In this document: positions 25,640 to 35,075 of the stretch, one piece after another
Position numbering within the stretch: position 1 is the stretch's first letter
How the letters are laid out: every line of letters begins with the position of its first letter
Source of the DNA: Roseicella sp. DB1501
GTDB taxonomy: Bacteria > Pseudomonadota > Alphaproteobacteria > Acetobacterales > Acetobacteraceae
Direction: 5' to 3'
DNA length: 64,000 nucleotides
Assembly (NCBI RefSeq): GCF_013112485.1
Contig: NZ_JABFHG010000003.1
Coordinates: forward strand, 310,001 to 374,000
Position numbers and translations under genes: made by a program
The notes under the pieces: generated by a model
Told to the model about the DNA's origin: nothing
The model's input: only the letters and a program-made list of their open reading frames with translations
Databases searched by the model: none

Positions 25640-26640
25640 CGCCCCGGACGGTAGATGCGGTCGAACACGCCGCCTTCGCTGAAATGGGTGCGCTGCGCGG
25701 CGGCCCAGCCGCCGAAGGCGCCGTCCACCGTCACCAGATCCAGGGTCGGGAAGCGCCGGGCATTCTTCGCCAGCAGCGCCGGATCGCGCGGGCGGTAGAA
25801 ATGCGTCGCCGCCGCCTCCTGGCCGGCGGGGGCATAGAGGCCGCGCAGATAGGCCTCCGCCAGGTCGCGCGTGCCGCGGCGCTCCACATTGGCATCCACC
25901 ATGGCGACGGAAGGCTCCGCGAGGATGGAGAGCGGAGGATAGACGATCTCGAACCGCTCGGCGCCGAATTCCTGCAGGGCGAGATGCGCCTCGTTCTCCC
26001 AGGCCAGCAGCACGTCGCCCTGGTTGCGCTGCACGAAGGTGGTGGTGGCGCCGCGGGCCCCCGTGTCGAGCACCGGCACCTGGCGGAACAGCTGGGCCAG
26101 GAAGGCCTCCGGATCCTGGCCGTGCCGCTGCGCCGCAGCCCAGGCGGCCAGGTAATTCCAGCGCGCGCCGCCGCTGGTCTTGGGATTGGGGGTGATGATG
26201 GCGATGCCCGGCCGCACCAGATCGGGCCAGTCCCGCAACCCTTTCGGGTTTCCCTTGCGCGTCAGGAAGACGATGGTGCTGGTATAGGGGGCGCTGTTCT
26301 GCGGCAGCCGGGCGATCCAGTCCCTGGCGATCAGCCCGCGTTCCGCGATGGCATCGACGTCATAGGCGAGGGCGAGGGTCACCACATCCGCGGCGAGGCC
26401 GTCGATGACCGCGCGGGCCTGGCGGCCGGAACCGCCATGGGAGGTGTTGACGCGGACCGGCTGCTGGTGCTGCGCCTGCCAGTCCCGGGCGAAGGCCGCG
26501 TTGTAGTCGCGGTAGAACTCCCGCGTCGGGTCGTAGCTGACATTCAGCAACTCCCGGGGCCGTTGGGCGCGGGCGGGCAGGGCGAGCAGCGCTGGCGCGG
26601 CGAGAAGGGCGCGGCGTCCTGAACGGATCGGTGATCGCAT
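25636..26640 (-). CDS. cysP: sulfate-binding periplasmic protein
   Basis: A 334-residue protein with a signal peptide ([20 protein letters not shown]), then [20 protein letters not shown] and [20 protein letters not shown], the standard start of sulfate-binding proteins. [19 protein letters not shown] and [15 protein letters not shown] are also family blocks. It captures sulfate (or thiosulfate) for CysTWA. I chose the ATG at 26640, which has CGGAG nine bases upstream; an in-frame ATG at 26649 is worse placed. It opens the operon; a nitrate/sulfonate-type importer is encoded just upstream on the same strand. Confidence 0.93.
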   Translation of the reverse strand: MRSPIRSGRRALLAAPALLALPARAQRPRELLNVSYDPTREFYRDYNAAFARDWQAQHQQPVRVNTSHGGSGRQARAVIDGLAADVVTLALAYDVDAIAERGLIARDWIARLPQNSAPYTSTIVFLTRKGNPKGLRDWPDLVRPGIAIITPNPKTSGGARWNYLAAWAAAQRHGQDPEAFLAQLFRQVPVLDTGARGATTTFVQRNQGDVLLAWENEAHLALQEFGAERFEIVYPPLSILAEPSVAMVDANVERRGTRDLAEAYLRGLYAPAGQEAAATHFYRPRDPALLAKNARRFPTLDLVTVDGAFGGWAAAQRTHFSEGGVFDRIYRPGR

Positions 26641-26731
26641 CGTGACCATCTCCGAAGAGGTGTGATGGGGAACGCTGCTGCGCCTCGCAGGGTAGCAGGC
26701 CCACGGCACCGGGGTGCCGCAGGCCATGGCG

Positions 26732-27490
26732 TCAGGCAGCCTGGGCAAGGCCGAGCAGCGCCAGGATCTCCTCCCGCAGCGCCACCAGCCCGGCATCGTC
26801 GCGGCGCCGCGGCCGCGGCGTCTCCACGCGGATATCAGCGCGGATGCGGGCCGGCCGGTCGCTGAGGACCAGCACCCGGTCGGCGAGCAGCAGCGCCTCC
26901 TCCACGTCATGCGTGACCAGCAGCGCGGTGAAGCGCTCGCGCTGCCAGAGCGAGACCAGCTCCCGCTGCATCGCCAGCCGCGTCAGGCTGTCGAGCTTGC
27001 CGAGCGGCTCGTCGAGCATCAGGATCCGCGGCTCGTTCACCAGCGCCCGGGCGAGGGAGGCGCGCTGCGCCATGCCGCCCGAGAGCTGGTGCGGATAGGC
27101 CTCGGCGAAGGCGTCAAGCCCGACCAGGGACAGCGCCGCCTCGATCCGCGCCGCATTCGCCGCCAGGCTGCCGCGCGCCTCCGGGCCGAGCTGGGCGTTG
27201 CCGCGCACCGTGCGCCAGGGAAACAGGGTCGGGTCCTGGAACATGATGGTGCGGGAGGGATCGGTGCCGGTGATGGGCACGCCATCGACCAGGAGCTGCC
27301 CCTCGCTCGGCGGCTCCAGCCCCGCCACCAGCCGCAGCAGGGTGGACTTGCCGCAGCCCGAAGGGCCGAGCAGGGCGACGAAATCCCCCGGCTCGGCGAT
27401 GAAGTCGATCGCCTGCAGGACGGGCAGCGCCCGTTTCTCCAGGGCGAAGGCGTGGCTGACGCCGCGCACCTCGAGCCGCGCGCCGCTCAC
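26732..27490 (-). CDS. ABC ATPase, nitrate/sulfonate/taurine type
   Basis: A 252-residue ABC ATPase: Walker [11 protein letters not shown]-loop [17 protein letters not shown], signature [15 protein letters not shown], Walker [13 protein letters not shown], switch [22 protein letters not shown] and LFPWRTV are typical of the SsuB/TauB/NrtD group. The GTG start at 27490 overlaps the permease stop (GTGA); a GTG at 27493 is also in frame. It works with the permease and binding protein encoded upstream. The substrate (sulfonate, nitrate, a pyrimidine precursor or other) is undetermined. Confidence 0.9.
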   Translation of the reverse strand: MSGARLEVRGVSHAFALEKRALPVLQAIDFIAEPGDFVALLGPSGCGKSTLLRLVAGLEPPSEGQLLVDGVPITGTDPSRTIMFQDPTLFPWRTVRGNAQLGPEARGSLAANAARIEAALSLVGLDAFAEAYPHQLSGGMAQRASLARALVNEPRILMLDEPLGKLDSLTRLAMQRELVSLWQRERFTALLVTHDVEEALLLADRVLVLSDRPARIRADIRVETPRPRRRDDAGLVALREEILALLGLAQAA

Positions 27491-28485
27491 CACCGCACCA
27501 GCCCCTTCTGCCAGGAGAGCAGGCGGTCGCGCAGCCGGAAGAGCAACGTGACGGCGCCCGAGCACATCAGCGCCAGCACCAGCAGCGCGGCATACATGTT
27601 GGCATAGGCGGCCCAGCCCTGGGCCCATTGCATGTACCAGCCGAGCCCGGCCTTCACCCCCATCATCTCGGCCACGACGAGCACGCTGAAGGAGGCGCCG
27701 AGGCCCATGAACAACCCGACGAAGACGCTCGGCATCGCCGCCGGCACCGCCACCTTGCGCACCAGGAACCAGGGCGAGGCGCCCATGGTGCGCGCCACGT
27801 CGTAATAGGCCTTGGAGACGGCGGAGACGCCGGACCAGGTCAGCACCGTCACCGGGAAGAAGCTGGCCAGCGCGATCAGGAAGGTGGAGGCGCCGCGGCT
27901 GCTGGAGAAGGCGAAGAAGGCGACCGGCAGCCAGGCGGTCGCCGGCAGCGGGCCGATCAGCCGCACCACCGGATGCGCCCAGTAGCCGACCAGGCGCGAC
28001 CACCCCATGGCGATGCCGAAGAGGAAGCCGATGGCGGCGCCGAGCGCATAGCCGGGCAGGACGAGCAACAGGCTGTGCCAGACGCTCTCGCCCAGCCGCG
28101 CATAGTCGTCGGTGAAGACCTCGAGGAGGGATTGTGGCGCGGCGAAGAAGGGCCGTGGCAGCACCGCGTATTTCGCCGTCGCCAGCTCCCAGGCGGTGAG
28201 CGCGGCCGCGAGCACGATCAGCCAGGGCCCGGCCTCGCGCAGCCGCGCCAGGCGCAGCGCCAGGGCCGGGACGGAACTGCCGAAGGCGGCGAGCAGGACC
28301 AGCCCGCCCACCCCCGCGGCCAGTGCCGCCAGCGCCTGGGTGCGGCCGAGATCGTCCGCATCCGGCAGCAACGCGATCGCCGCGGCGGCGGCGATCCAGG
28401 CCAGGCCGGCCACCCAGCCGGTGGGCCAGAACGTGGCCGGGCGCGACGGGGCGAGCAGCCCGGCGCCGAGCGTCGTCGCGCTCAT
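27487..28485 (-). CDS. ABC permease, nitrate/sulfonate/taurine type
   Basis: A 332-residue membrane protein. The N-terminal half carries two to three extra helices before the usual SsuC/TauC core, which begins near PQSLLEVFTDDYARLGESVW. The EAA loop is AYYDVARTMGASPWFLVRKV, followed by VPAAMPSVFVGLFMGLGASF. It starts at the ATG at 28485, overlapping the binding-protein stop by four bases, and its stop overlaps the ATPase start. It forms the membrane path of the importer. Confidence 0.9.
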   Translation of the reverse strand: MSATTLGAGLLAPSRPATFWPTGWVAGLAWIAAAAAIALLPDADDLGRTQALAALAAGVGGLVLLAAFGSSVPALALRLARLREAGPWLIVLAAALTAWELATAKYAVLPRPFFAAPQSLLEVFTDDYARLGESVWHSLLLVLPGYALGAAIGFLFGIAMGWSRLVGYWAHPVVRLIGPLPATAWLPVAFFAFSSSRGASTFLIALASFFPVTVLTWSGVSAVSKAYYDVARTMGASPWFLVRKVAVPAAMPSVFVGLFMGLGASFSVLVVAEMMGVKAGLGWYMQWAQGWAAYANMYAALLVLALMCSGAVTLLFRLRDRLLSWQKGLVRW

Positions 28486-29570
28486 GCCGGCACCTCGCCC
28501 AGCACATCGGCCGCGATGCGGCCGGCCAGCCGCTGCGGGTTGGTGTTCGGCCGGATCACCTGCACCAGCTTCAGCTCCTCGATATAGGCGGCGAGCTGGT
28601 CGCGCAGCACCGCGCCGTGCGGATGGTCGCCATGGGTATGGCTGCGCAGCATGGCGGCGAGCTGCGCGGCGCTGGTGTTGCGGGCATTGGGCAGGAAGAT
28701 CTCCGCCGCCTCGTCCGGATGCGCATGCACCCAGTCCTGCGCCTCCAGCAGCGCGCCGGTGACGGCGCGGGCGGCGGCCTGGTCCTGCCGCAGCAGGCTG
28801 CCGCGGATGCCGAGGATGCAGCAGGTCCGGTCGGCATAGTCGCCGCTCAGGTTGTTGGCGACCTCGTGCAGGTCGTCGCGCTCGCGCAGGATCCAGGCCA
28901 TCGGATCGCCGAGGGTGATGGCCTGCACCTCGCCGCGCTTCAGCGCCTCGCCCAGCAGGTCGCCCGGGAAGACGCGGTAGGCGATGTCCTTCACCGGATC
29001 GACGCCGCGCCGGGCGGCGAGGATGCCGAAGAAGTTCTTGTCCGGCGCGCCCATATCCGTCACGCCCAGCACCTTGCCGCGCAGGTCGGCCACGCTTTCG
29101 ATGCCGCTGCCCTTGGGGGCGAAGAGCCGCATGCAGCCGCCATGGATGGCGGTGGTGATGCGGACGTCGAAGCCCTGCTCCAGCGGCTTCAGCCAGCGCA
29201 GCGCCATGCCGATGCCGGCATCCGACTTGCCGGTGGCGATGGCCTCCAGCAGCTGGTCGGTGGAGCCGCCGAAGTTCACCAGCTCCACATCGAGGTTGTT
29301 GCGCTCGAAGAAGCCGCGCTGGACGGCGACGCTGGCGCCGACCGTGCAGATGGCATTGGCGTTGAAGCTGAGCTTGAGCCGGCGCCGCGGCCCCGGCGCG
29401 GCGAAGGCGCCGCCCGCCGTGCCGGCGGTGCGGCAGATGGCGCGGGGATCGCGCAGGAGGGCATCCAGCTCCGGCGTGGTGGCCTGCGGCGCCATGGCGC
29501 CGGCGGGAAGGGCGAGGGCCGCGGTGCCCGCCGCGCGCAGCAGGGCGCGGCGGGAGGATAGGGGGCTCAT
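28482..29570 (-). CDS. ABC binding protein, nitrate/sulfonate (NMT1/SsuA) type
   Basis: A 362-residue periplasmic protein with a twin-arginine-like signal (SPLSSRRALLRAAGTAALAL). The ligand-binding fold begins at LKLSFNANAICTVGASVAVQ, then FFERNNLDVELVNFGGSTDQ, the usual NMT1/SsuA pattern, and DAGIGMALRWLKPLEQGFDV. The ATG at 29570 has GGAG nine bases upstream; ATGs at 29579 and 29585 are in frame. The presence of cysteines (AICTVG, RTCCILG) is slightly unusual for a periplasmic receptor. First major gene of the three-gene importer. Confidence 0.88.
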   Translation of the reverse strand: MSPLSSRRALLRAAGTAALALPAGAMAPQATTPELDALLRDPRAICRTAGTAGGAFAAPGPRRRLKLSFNANAICTVGASVAVQRGFFERNNLDVELVNFGGSTDQLLEAIATGKSDAGIGMALRWLKPLEQGFDVRITTAIHGGCMRLFAPKGSGIESVADLRGKVLGVTDMGAPDKNFFGILAARRGVDPVKDIAYRVFPGDLLGEALKRGEVQAITLGDPMAWILRERDDLHEVANNLSGDYADRTCCILGIRGSLLRQDQAAARAVTGALLEAQDWVHAHPDEAAEIFLPNARNTSAAQLAAMLRSHTHGDHPHGAVLRDQLAAYIEELKLVQVIRPNTNPQRLAGRIAADVLGEVPA

Positions 29571-29614
29571 CTCGGTCATCTCCATCGGGAGGCCGCGTCG
29601 CGCGGCTTCCGGGG

Positions 29615-29830
29615 TCATCCCGCCGTGCCGACCGGGCGGCGGCTGCGGGCGAGGACGAGGCCGGCGACGCGTCGCGCCTCGGCCGGGCTGGGGAAGGCGG
29701 CGCCGTCGAGATCCTCGACGACGGGATCGGTGGCGACGAAGCGCCAATGCTGGGCTTGGCTCTCGCTGACATGGGTGACGGCGACGCCGAGGAAGCGTCC
29801 CTCCACCTCGATGGGTCGGGATGTGTGCAT
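29615..29830 (-). CDS. small conserved protein ahead of the importer
   Basis: A 71-residue soluble protein without a signal peptide or membrane segment. Visible blocks are RPIEVEGRFLGVAVTHVSES, HWRFVATDPVVEDLDG and FPSPAEARRVAGLVLARSRR. I do not recognise a named family. The ATG at 29830 follows GGAGAGACACGC, a good ribosome site, and codon use is like that of neighbours. It ends 44 bases before the binding-protein start and probably heads this operon. A regulatory or partner role in the importer is possible but not shown. Confidence 0.65.
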   Translation of the reverse strand: MHTSRPIEVEGRFLGVAVTHVSESQAQHWRFVATDPVVEDLDGAAFPSPAEARRVAGLVLARSRRPVGTAG

Positions 29831-30025
29831 GCGTGTCTCTCCGGGCGCGCAGGGGGCGTGCTCGTCGGGATGGCTGTGGAGAATGGCGAAGGGCGTCCTG
29901 CGCCCGGGACGCTCAGCGTCGACAGCGCCGCCCTGGACAGGGCGCGGCACGCACGCCCTCACCCGAGAGATGGCGCTTTAGCGCTTGGTAACGCGGTGCA
30001 AGCTGCATTCCTCAAATCCCGCGGC

Positions 30026-30046
30026 TCCGACGCGGAATGCGTCGGA
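30026..30046. other. short perfect hairpin
   Basis: TCCGACGC and GCGTCGGA flank a five-base GGAAT loop. It could be an operator or an RNA hairpin. There is no T run, and it lies about 195 bases from the nearest gene start. Confidence 0.4.
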
Positions 30047-30168
30047 TACGGAAGCTATTAACGATCATTCAGAGTGGTGTGTCAAACGATTATTGACCTT
30101 ATTGATCGTGGAATAGAGAGGGGTGATGCCGGTCCCGGCCGCTAAGGCAGGACCGCGGGGGCGTTGCC

Positions 30169-30189
30169 ATACGTTATATTATAACGTAT
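30169..30189 (+). promoter_or_regulatory. Zur-like palindromic operator
   Basis: A perfect 21-base palindrome: arms ATACGTTATA and TATAACGTAT around one T. Its core GTTATATTATAAC fits the pattern GTTATA-n-TATAAC known for zinc uptake regulator (Zur) boxes in proteobacteria. It lies 195 bases before the TonB receptor start and 339 bases before the start of the minus-strand 71-residue gene. It sits in a strongly AT-rich patch, so it probably overlaps a promoter. Confidence 0.6.
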
Positions 30190-30384
30190 TGATCGCGCCG
30201 ATCCTGCCGGGACTGAGCCGGTCGAAGCCATCCGCATCGGGCCGTCACGGTGCCCGATCCCTCGGTGGCGCTGCGCCGTCCCGGCAGCGGCCCATGACGA
30301 CATCGAAAGCGGCAAGCCTTGACGTAGTATGACAAATCTGGACCTTGGTATGACGCAAGGGCCGCCATCGAGCCGGTCTCGCCG

Positions 30385-32541
30385 ATGGGGACAGCAGTGC
30401 TGGCAGCTTGGCGCCACATCCATATCCTGCTGGGCGCGGCCAGCCTCGTCGTCTCCGTGGCGCCCGCCTGGTCGCAAGCAGACGTGCCGGCCGCGGAGGC
30501 GGCACCCTCCGTCACCGAACTGCCGGAACTGACCGTGGAGGCGGCGAGGGAACGCGCGGACGGGCCGGTCCAGGGCTATCGCGCCACCCGCACCGGCTCG
30601 GCGACGCGCACCGACACGGCCATCCGCGACGTGCCGCAATCGGTCAGCGTCGTCCCGCGGCAGGTGTTGCAGGATCTAGGCGCCACGCGTGTCGAGAGCG
30701 CGCTCGACTATGCGGGCGGCGTGACGCGGCAGAACAATTTCGGCGGCCAGACGCTGTTCAACTACGCCATCCGCGGCTTCGCGACCGGCGAGTTCTACCG
30801 CAACGGCTTTCCGGTCAATCGCGGCTACCAGAGCACGCCGGATGCCGCGACGATCGAGCGGGTGGAGGTGCTGCGCGGACCGGCGGCGCTGCTCTATGGC
30901 CGCGGCGATCCGGGCGGCACCTTCAACATCGTCACCAGGCAGCCGCTGCCAGAGCCGGGCTTCGGCCTGACCGGGCTGTTCGGCAGCCCGGGCCAGGCCC
31001 GCGGCACCTTCGATGCATCGGGCCCCATCGGGACGGATGGACGCTTCGGCTACCGCCTCAACGGCGGCGCCGAGCACCAGACGAGCTTCCGCGACTTCGT
31101 CGAGACCGATCGCCTCTTCCTGGCGCCGGTCACCACCTGGCAGCCGACGCCCGATACGGTGGTGATGCTGAACGGCGAGTTCCTGCGCAACGACCAGACC
31201 TTCGACCGCGGCGTGGTCGCCGTCGGCAACCGGCTCGGCGTGATCCCGCGCAGCCGCTTCCTGGGCGAGCCGGGCGATGGCCGCATCCGCAACGAGAACG
31301 CCACGCTGCAACTCTGCATGGAGCACCGGCTGAACCAGCAATGGACCCTCAGCCTCGGCGGCCAGTATCTCGGCGGCACGATGAATGGCTACGCGACCGA
31401 GGCCAGCCGCCTGCTCGCCGACGGCCGCACTCTCCTGCGCGAACGGCGCTTCCGCGACTACGCCTGGGATGATTTCGACCTGCAGGCCTCGCTGACCGGG
31501 CGCTTCGCCACCGGCCCGGTGCAGCACACGCTGCTGGCCGGCCTGGAATACGAGAATTACCGGAACCGCGAGCGGCTGCTGCGCTCCAATCCGAACGCGG
31601 CGCCCTACGCCATCGACATTTTCGCGCCCAGCTACGGCCGGGCCGCGCCGGCGCTGACCCGGCGCAGCGATACGCTGGAGCAGACCCAGGTCTATGCGGC
31701 CTATCTGCAGGACCAGATCGCGCTCACCCCGCGCCTCAAGGCGGTCGCGGGGGTCCGCGTCGAGCAGTACGAGCAGGATTTCGTGCAGCGGGCCACCGGC
31801 CTGGCCACGCCGCAATCGCAGACGGCCGCCTCGCCCCGGATCGGGCTGATCTACGACCTCACCGACACTGTCGCGGCCTATGCCAGCTATGCGCGCTCCT
31901 TCCGGCCGAATTCCGGCGGCGACGCGACCGGCCGGTCCTTCGCGCCGGAGGAGGGCGAGGCCTGGGAGGTCGGCCTCAAGCTTGACCTGCTGCGCGACCA
32001 GCTCAGCCTGACCGCCGCGCTGTTCCAGATCGACAAGAAGAACGTCCTGACCGCCGATCCGAACAACTCCGGCTTCAGCATCGCGGCCGGCGCCGCGCGC
32101 AGCCGGGGCTTCGACCTGACCCTGGCCGGCAACATCACGCCCTCCTGGCGCATCATCGGCGGCTATGCCTATGTCGATGCGGAGGTGACGCGCGACGAGA
32201 CCCTGGCGGCGGGCGCGCCGCTGCTGAACATCCCGCGCAACAGCCTCAGCCTGCTGAACGTCTACGAATTCCAGGAGGGCAGTCTGCAAGGGCTCGGCAT
32301 CGGCGGCGGCATCGTGCATGTCAGCTCGCGCGCCGGCGACAACGCCAATCCCGGCTTCCGCCTGCCGGGCTACACCCCGGTCGATGCCCTGGCCTACTAC
32401 CAGGTGAACGAGCGGGTCCGGCTGAACCTCAACATCATCAACCTGTTCGACAAGCACTATTATGACCGCTCCTACAGCAGCGTCTGGGTGTCGCCCGGCA
32501 TGCCGAGAACCGTGCTCGGCAGCCTCGCCTTCCGCTTCTAG
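30385..32541 (+). CDS. TonB-dependent siderophore-type receptor
   Basis: A 718-residue outer membrane receptor. A signal peptide (cleaved near APAWSQA) and a TonB-box-like stretch (ELPELTVEAARE) precede the plug (residues about 65-180: IRDVPQSVSVVPRQVLQDLG, IRGFATGEFYRNGF, ERVEVLRGPAALLYGRGDPG). A 22-strand barrel ends in the typical FDKHYYDRSYSS and terminal FRF. The plug text is of the FhuA/FpvA siderophore-receptor class. The Zur-like palindrome upstream and the peptide/nickel-type ABC genes following at seven bases suggest that it admits a metal chelate, perhaps with zinc or nickel rather than iron; this is inference. Confidence 0.92.
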   Translation: MGTAVLAAWRHIHILLGAASLVVSVAPAWSQADVPAAEAAPSVTELPELTVEAARERADGPVQGYRATRTGSATRTDTAIRDVPQSVSVVPRQVLQDLGATRVESALDYAGGVTRQNNFGGQTLFNYAIRGFATGEFYRNGFPVNRGYQSTPDAATIERVEVLRGPAALLYGRGDPGGTFNIVTRQPLPEPGFGLTGLFGSPGQARGTFDASGPIGTDGRFGYRLNGGAEHQTSFRDFVETDRLFLAPVTTWQPTPDTVVMLNGEFLRNDQTFDRGVVAVGNRLGVIPRSRFLGEPGDGRIRNENATLQLCMEHRLNQQWTLSLGGQYLGGTMNGYATEASRLLADGRTLLRERRFRDYAWDDFDLQASLTGRFATGPVQHTLLAGLEYENYRNRERLLRSNPNAAPYAIDIFAPSYGRAAPALTRRSDTLEQTQVYAAYLQDQIALTPRLKAVAGVRVEQYEQDFVQRATGLATPQSQTAASPRIGLIYDLTDTVAAYASYARSFRPNSGGDATGRSFAPEEGEAWEVGLKLDLLRDQLSLTAALFQIDKKNVLTADPNNSGFSIAAGAARSRGFDLTLAGNITPSWRIIGGYAYVDAEVTRDETLAAGAPLLNIPRNSLSLLNVYEFQEGSLQGLGIGGGIVHVSSRAGDNANPGFRLPGYTPVDALAYYQVNERVRLNLNIINLFDKHYYDRSYSSVWVSPGMPRTVLGSLAFRF

Positions 32542-32548
32542 CGCCCCC

Positions 32549-34111
32549 ATGCGCCGCCGCCGCCTCCCCGCCCTCGCTGCCGCCTGCCTCGCGCCCACCC
32601 CGCGGCCCGGCGTGGCCCAGGCGGTGACAGGGGCGGCGGCAGGGGCGGTGGACGAGCGCGTGCTGCGGATCGTCGCGCCGGTCGAGATCGGCGGCCTCGA
32701 TCCGGCGCGCGGCGGCTTCATCTTCACCCGCATGGGCGTGGTCGAGACCTTGCTGGCGGCCGATGCCGAGGGTCGGCCGGTGCCCGTCCTGGCGGAGCGC
32801 TGGTCGGTCGATGCCGCCGGCCTCGAATGGCGCTTCACGCTGCGTCCCGGCCTGCGGTTCCACGACGGGTCCGCCGTGACGCCGGAGGCGGCGGTGGCCA
32901 GCCTGCGGCGCGCCCTCGCCGATGCGACGGCCCTGGCGCGCGCGCCCCTCGCCGCGCTGGACGCCACCGGCCGCGATGTGGTGATCCGGCTCGCCCGACC
33001 CTTCTCGATCCTCCTGGCCGTCCTGGCGAATTACGGCAGCGGGATCCTGGCCCCCGCGGCCTATGACGCCGCCGGCCATGTCCAGGCGGTGATCGGCACC
33101 GGCCCCTACCGCGTCGTCTCCATCACGGCGCCGATGCGGCTCGAGGTGGAGCGCTTCGAATCCTGGTGGGGGCCGCGCCCGGAGATCACCCGCGCCGTCT
33201 ATCTGGTCGCGGGGCAGGGCGAGGCGCGCGCCGCCATGGCGGAGAGCGGCCAGGCCGACCTGGTCTTCGGCCTGCACCCGGTGACCATGGCGCGGCTGCG
33301 GCGGAACCCGGCGCTGGAGGTGCGAACCGTCGCCATCCCGCGCACCCGCATCCTGAAGCTGAACCTGGCCTCGGCCTTCTTCGGCAGCCTGCCGGAGCGC
33401 CAGGCCCTCGACCTCGCCATCGACCGCCAGGGCATCGCCGCGGCGCTGCTGCGCAATCCGGCCCTGGCCGCGACGCAGCTCCTGCCCCCCATGACGGGCG
33501 ATTGGCACCTGGCCGATCTGCCGCCGCCGGGGCGAGACCTGCCGCGTGCTCGGGCGCTGCTGGCCTCGGCGGGCTGGACCCCGGGGTCCGACGGCATCCT
33601 GCGCGACCGGCAGGGCCGCCGCTTCCGGGTGGTGCTCACCACCTATTCGACCTGGCCCGAGCTGCCGGCCATCGCCACCGCCCTACAGGCGCAGTTCCGC
33701 GAGATCGGCGTGGATGTCGATGTCTCGATCGGCAACACCTCCGACATCCCCCGCCTGCATCGCGACGGGACGCTCGAACTCGGCCTGATGTCGCGGAACT
33801 ACGCCCTGGTGCCGGATCCGCTGGGGACCATCCTCACCGACTTCGCGCAGGGGGGCAGCGATTGGGGCGCGATGAACTGGACGGATCCGCAGCTCGCCGC
33901 GGCCCTGGCGCGCCTGGAGGCCGCCGCGGCGCCGGAGGAGCGCCGGGCGCTGGCGCAGCGCGCGAGCGCCATCCTGCACGAGCAGCTGCCGGTGATCCCC
34001 ATCGCCTGGTCCGAGCTCGCCGTCGCCATCGGCCGCCGCGTCGCGCATGTCGCCATCGACCCATTCGAGACCAGCTACCGCCTGCCGGACATGCGCTGGA
34101 GGGAGCCGTAG
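32549..34111 (+). CDS. ABC binding protein, family 5 (peptide/nickel/metallophore type)
   Basis: A 520-residue periplasmic protein with a short Arg-rich signal (MRRRRLPALAAACLA). Family 5 blocks are LEWRFTLRPGLRFHDGSAVT, VIGTGPYRVVSITAPMRLEV, ALDLAIDRQGIAAALLRNP and ARALLASAGWTPGSDGI. NikA, OppA and the opine-metallophore binders CntA and YntA belong here. It starts seven bases after the TonB receptor stop and one base before the permease start, placing it in the same transcript. The substrate is probably what the receptor admits. Confidence 0.92.
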   Translation: MRRRRLPALAAACLAPTPRPGVAQAVTGAAAGAVDERVLRIVAPVEIGGLDPARGGFIFTRMGVVETLLAADAEGRPVPVLAERWSVDAAGLEWRFTLRPGLRFHDGSAVTPEAAVASLRRALADATALARAPLAALDATGRDVVIRLARPFSILLAVLANYGSGILAPAAYDAAGHVQAVIGTGPYRVVSITAPMRLEVERFESWWGPRPEITRAVYLVAGQGEARAAMAESGQADLVFGLHPVTMARLRRNPALEVRTVAIPRTRILKLNLASAFFGSLPERQALDLAIDRQGIAAALLRNPALAATQLLPPMTGDWHLADLPPPGRDLPRARALLASAGWTPGSDGILRDRQGRRFRVVLTTYSTWPELPAIATALQAQFREIGVDVDVSIGNTSDIPRLHRDGTLELGLMSRNYALVPDPLGTILTDFAQGGSDWGAMNWTDPQLAAALARLEAAAAPEERRALAQRASAILHEQLPVIPIAWSELAVAIGRRVAHVAIDPFETSYRLPDMRWREP

Positions 34112-34112
34112 C

Positions 34113-35075
34113 ATGCGCAGGAACGCATGGCGCGTCCTGCGGCCGCTGCTGTCGCGTCTCGGCCAGGCGGGCCTCGTGGCGCTGCTGGTCGGATGCATCG
34201 GCTTCGCCCTGATGCACGCCCTGCCGGGGGACCAGGCCTTCCGCCTGGCCGCCGAGCGCTATGGTCCCGACATGGTGGATGCCCGCGCCGCGGCGGCGAT
34301 GCGGGCGGAACTCGGACTGGACCGACCCCTGGCCGTGCAACTGCTTGAGTGGCTTGGGCGCGTCCTCCGGCTGGATCTGGGCCGCTCCCTGGTGACCGGC
34401 GAGCCGGTGATCGAGGAGCTGCGCGTCCAGATCGGCTATACGGCGCTGCTCGCCGGCACGGCCCTGCCCCTCTCGGCCCTGATCGGCCTGCCGCTCGGCA
34501 TCGTCGCCGGGCTGTGGCGGGGCCGATGGCCGGACCATGCCGTGCTCGGCCTGTCGGTGCTGCTGCGCGCGGTGCCGGCCTATGCGCTGGGCCTGGCGCT
34601 GATGGTGCTGCTATCGGTCCGGCTGCGCTGGCTGCCGCCCGGCGGCTTCGAGGGCTGGGCCGAGCTGGTGCTGCCCTCGCTCACCCTCGCCCTCGGCCTC
34701 GCGGCGGTGTCGAGCCGCGTCGCCCGGGAGTCCGTCGCGGCCGTCGCCGCCTCGCCCGTCCTGGTCTTCGCCCGCTGGAAGGGCCTGTCGGAGCGCGATG
34801 CGGTGCGGCGGCACGGCCTGCGCAACGCCGCCATTCCCGTCCTCGCCGTGCTCGGCCTGCAACTGATCGGGCTCGTCGAGGGCATCCTGATCGTCGAGAC
34901 CCTGTTCGGCTGGCCAGGCATCGGCCACGCCCTGGTGCACGCCATCTTCGCGCGCGACGTCCCGCTCGTGCAGGGCAGCGCCCTGATCATGGGGCTCGGC
35001 GTCGTGCTGCTCAACGCGGCGGTCGATTTCGCCTGCCTGCTGATCGATCCGCGCCGCGGCAGGCAGGAGGCGTGA
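34113..35075 (+). CDS. ABC permease 1, OppB/NikB type
   Basis: A 320-residue membrane protein with the OppB/NikB layout: an N-terminal helix, then a periplasmic loop with RAELGLDRPLAVQLLEWLGR and LDLGRSLVTGEPV, then five helices. The EAA-like loop is ARWKGLSERDAVRRHGLRNA, and ETLFGWPGIGHALVHAIFAR is the standard late block. The ATG lies one base after the binding-protein stop. Its stop overlaps the next permease start (GTGA). Confidence 0.93.
   Translation: MRRNAWRVLRPLLSRLGQAGLVALLVGCIGFALMHALPGDQAFRLAAERYGPDMVDARAAAAMRAELGLDRPLAVQLLEWLGRVLRLDLGRSLVTGEPVIEELRVQIGYTALLAGTALPLSALIGLPLGIVAGLWRGRWPDHAVLGLSVLLRAVPAYALGLALMVLLSVRLRWLPPGGFEGWAELVLPSLTLALGLAAVSSRVARESVAAVAASPVLVFARWKGLSERDAVRRHGLRNAAIPVLAVLGLQLIGLVEGILIVETLFGWPGIGHALVHAIFARDVPLVQGSALIMGLGVVLLNAAVDFACLLIDPRRGRQEA

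Larger units (their letters stand above)
29831..30384. other. 554-base AT-richer gene-free region
   Basis: This is the least GC-rich stretch of the window and lies between the divergent importer operon (minus) and the TonB receptor operon (plus). It holds an eight-base hairpin at 30026-30046, a run with GTCAA seven bases from TTGAC (30089-30105), and a perfect 21-base palindrome at 30169-30189 described separately. GTATGAC occurs twice near 30325-30355 as a direct repeat. I see no coding sequence. Confidence 0.6.

Noticed and set aside
30169-30189. The palindrome considered as a Fur or Irr site
   Set aside because: The known Fur (GATAATGATAATCATTATC-like) and Irr box patterns do not fit; the GTTATA-n-TATAAC core is closer to Zur.
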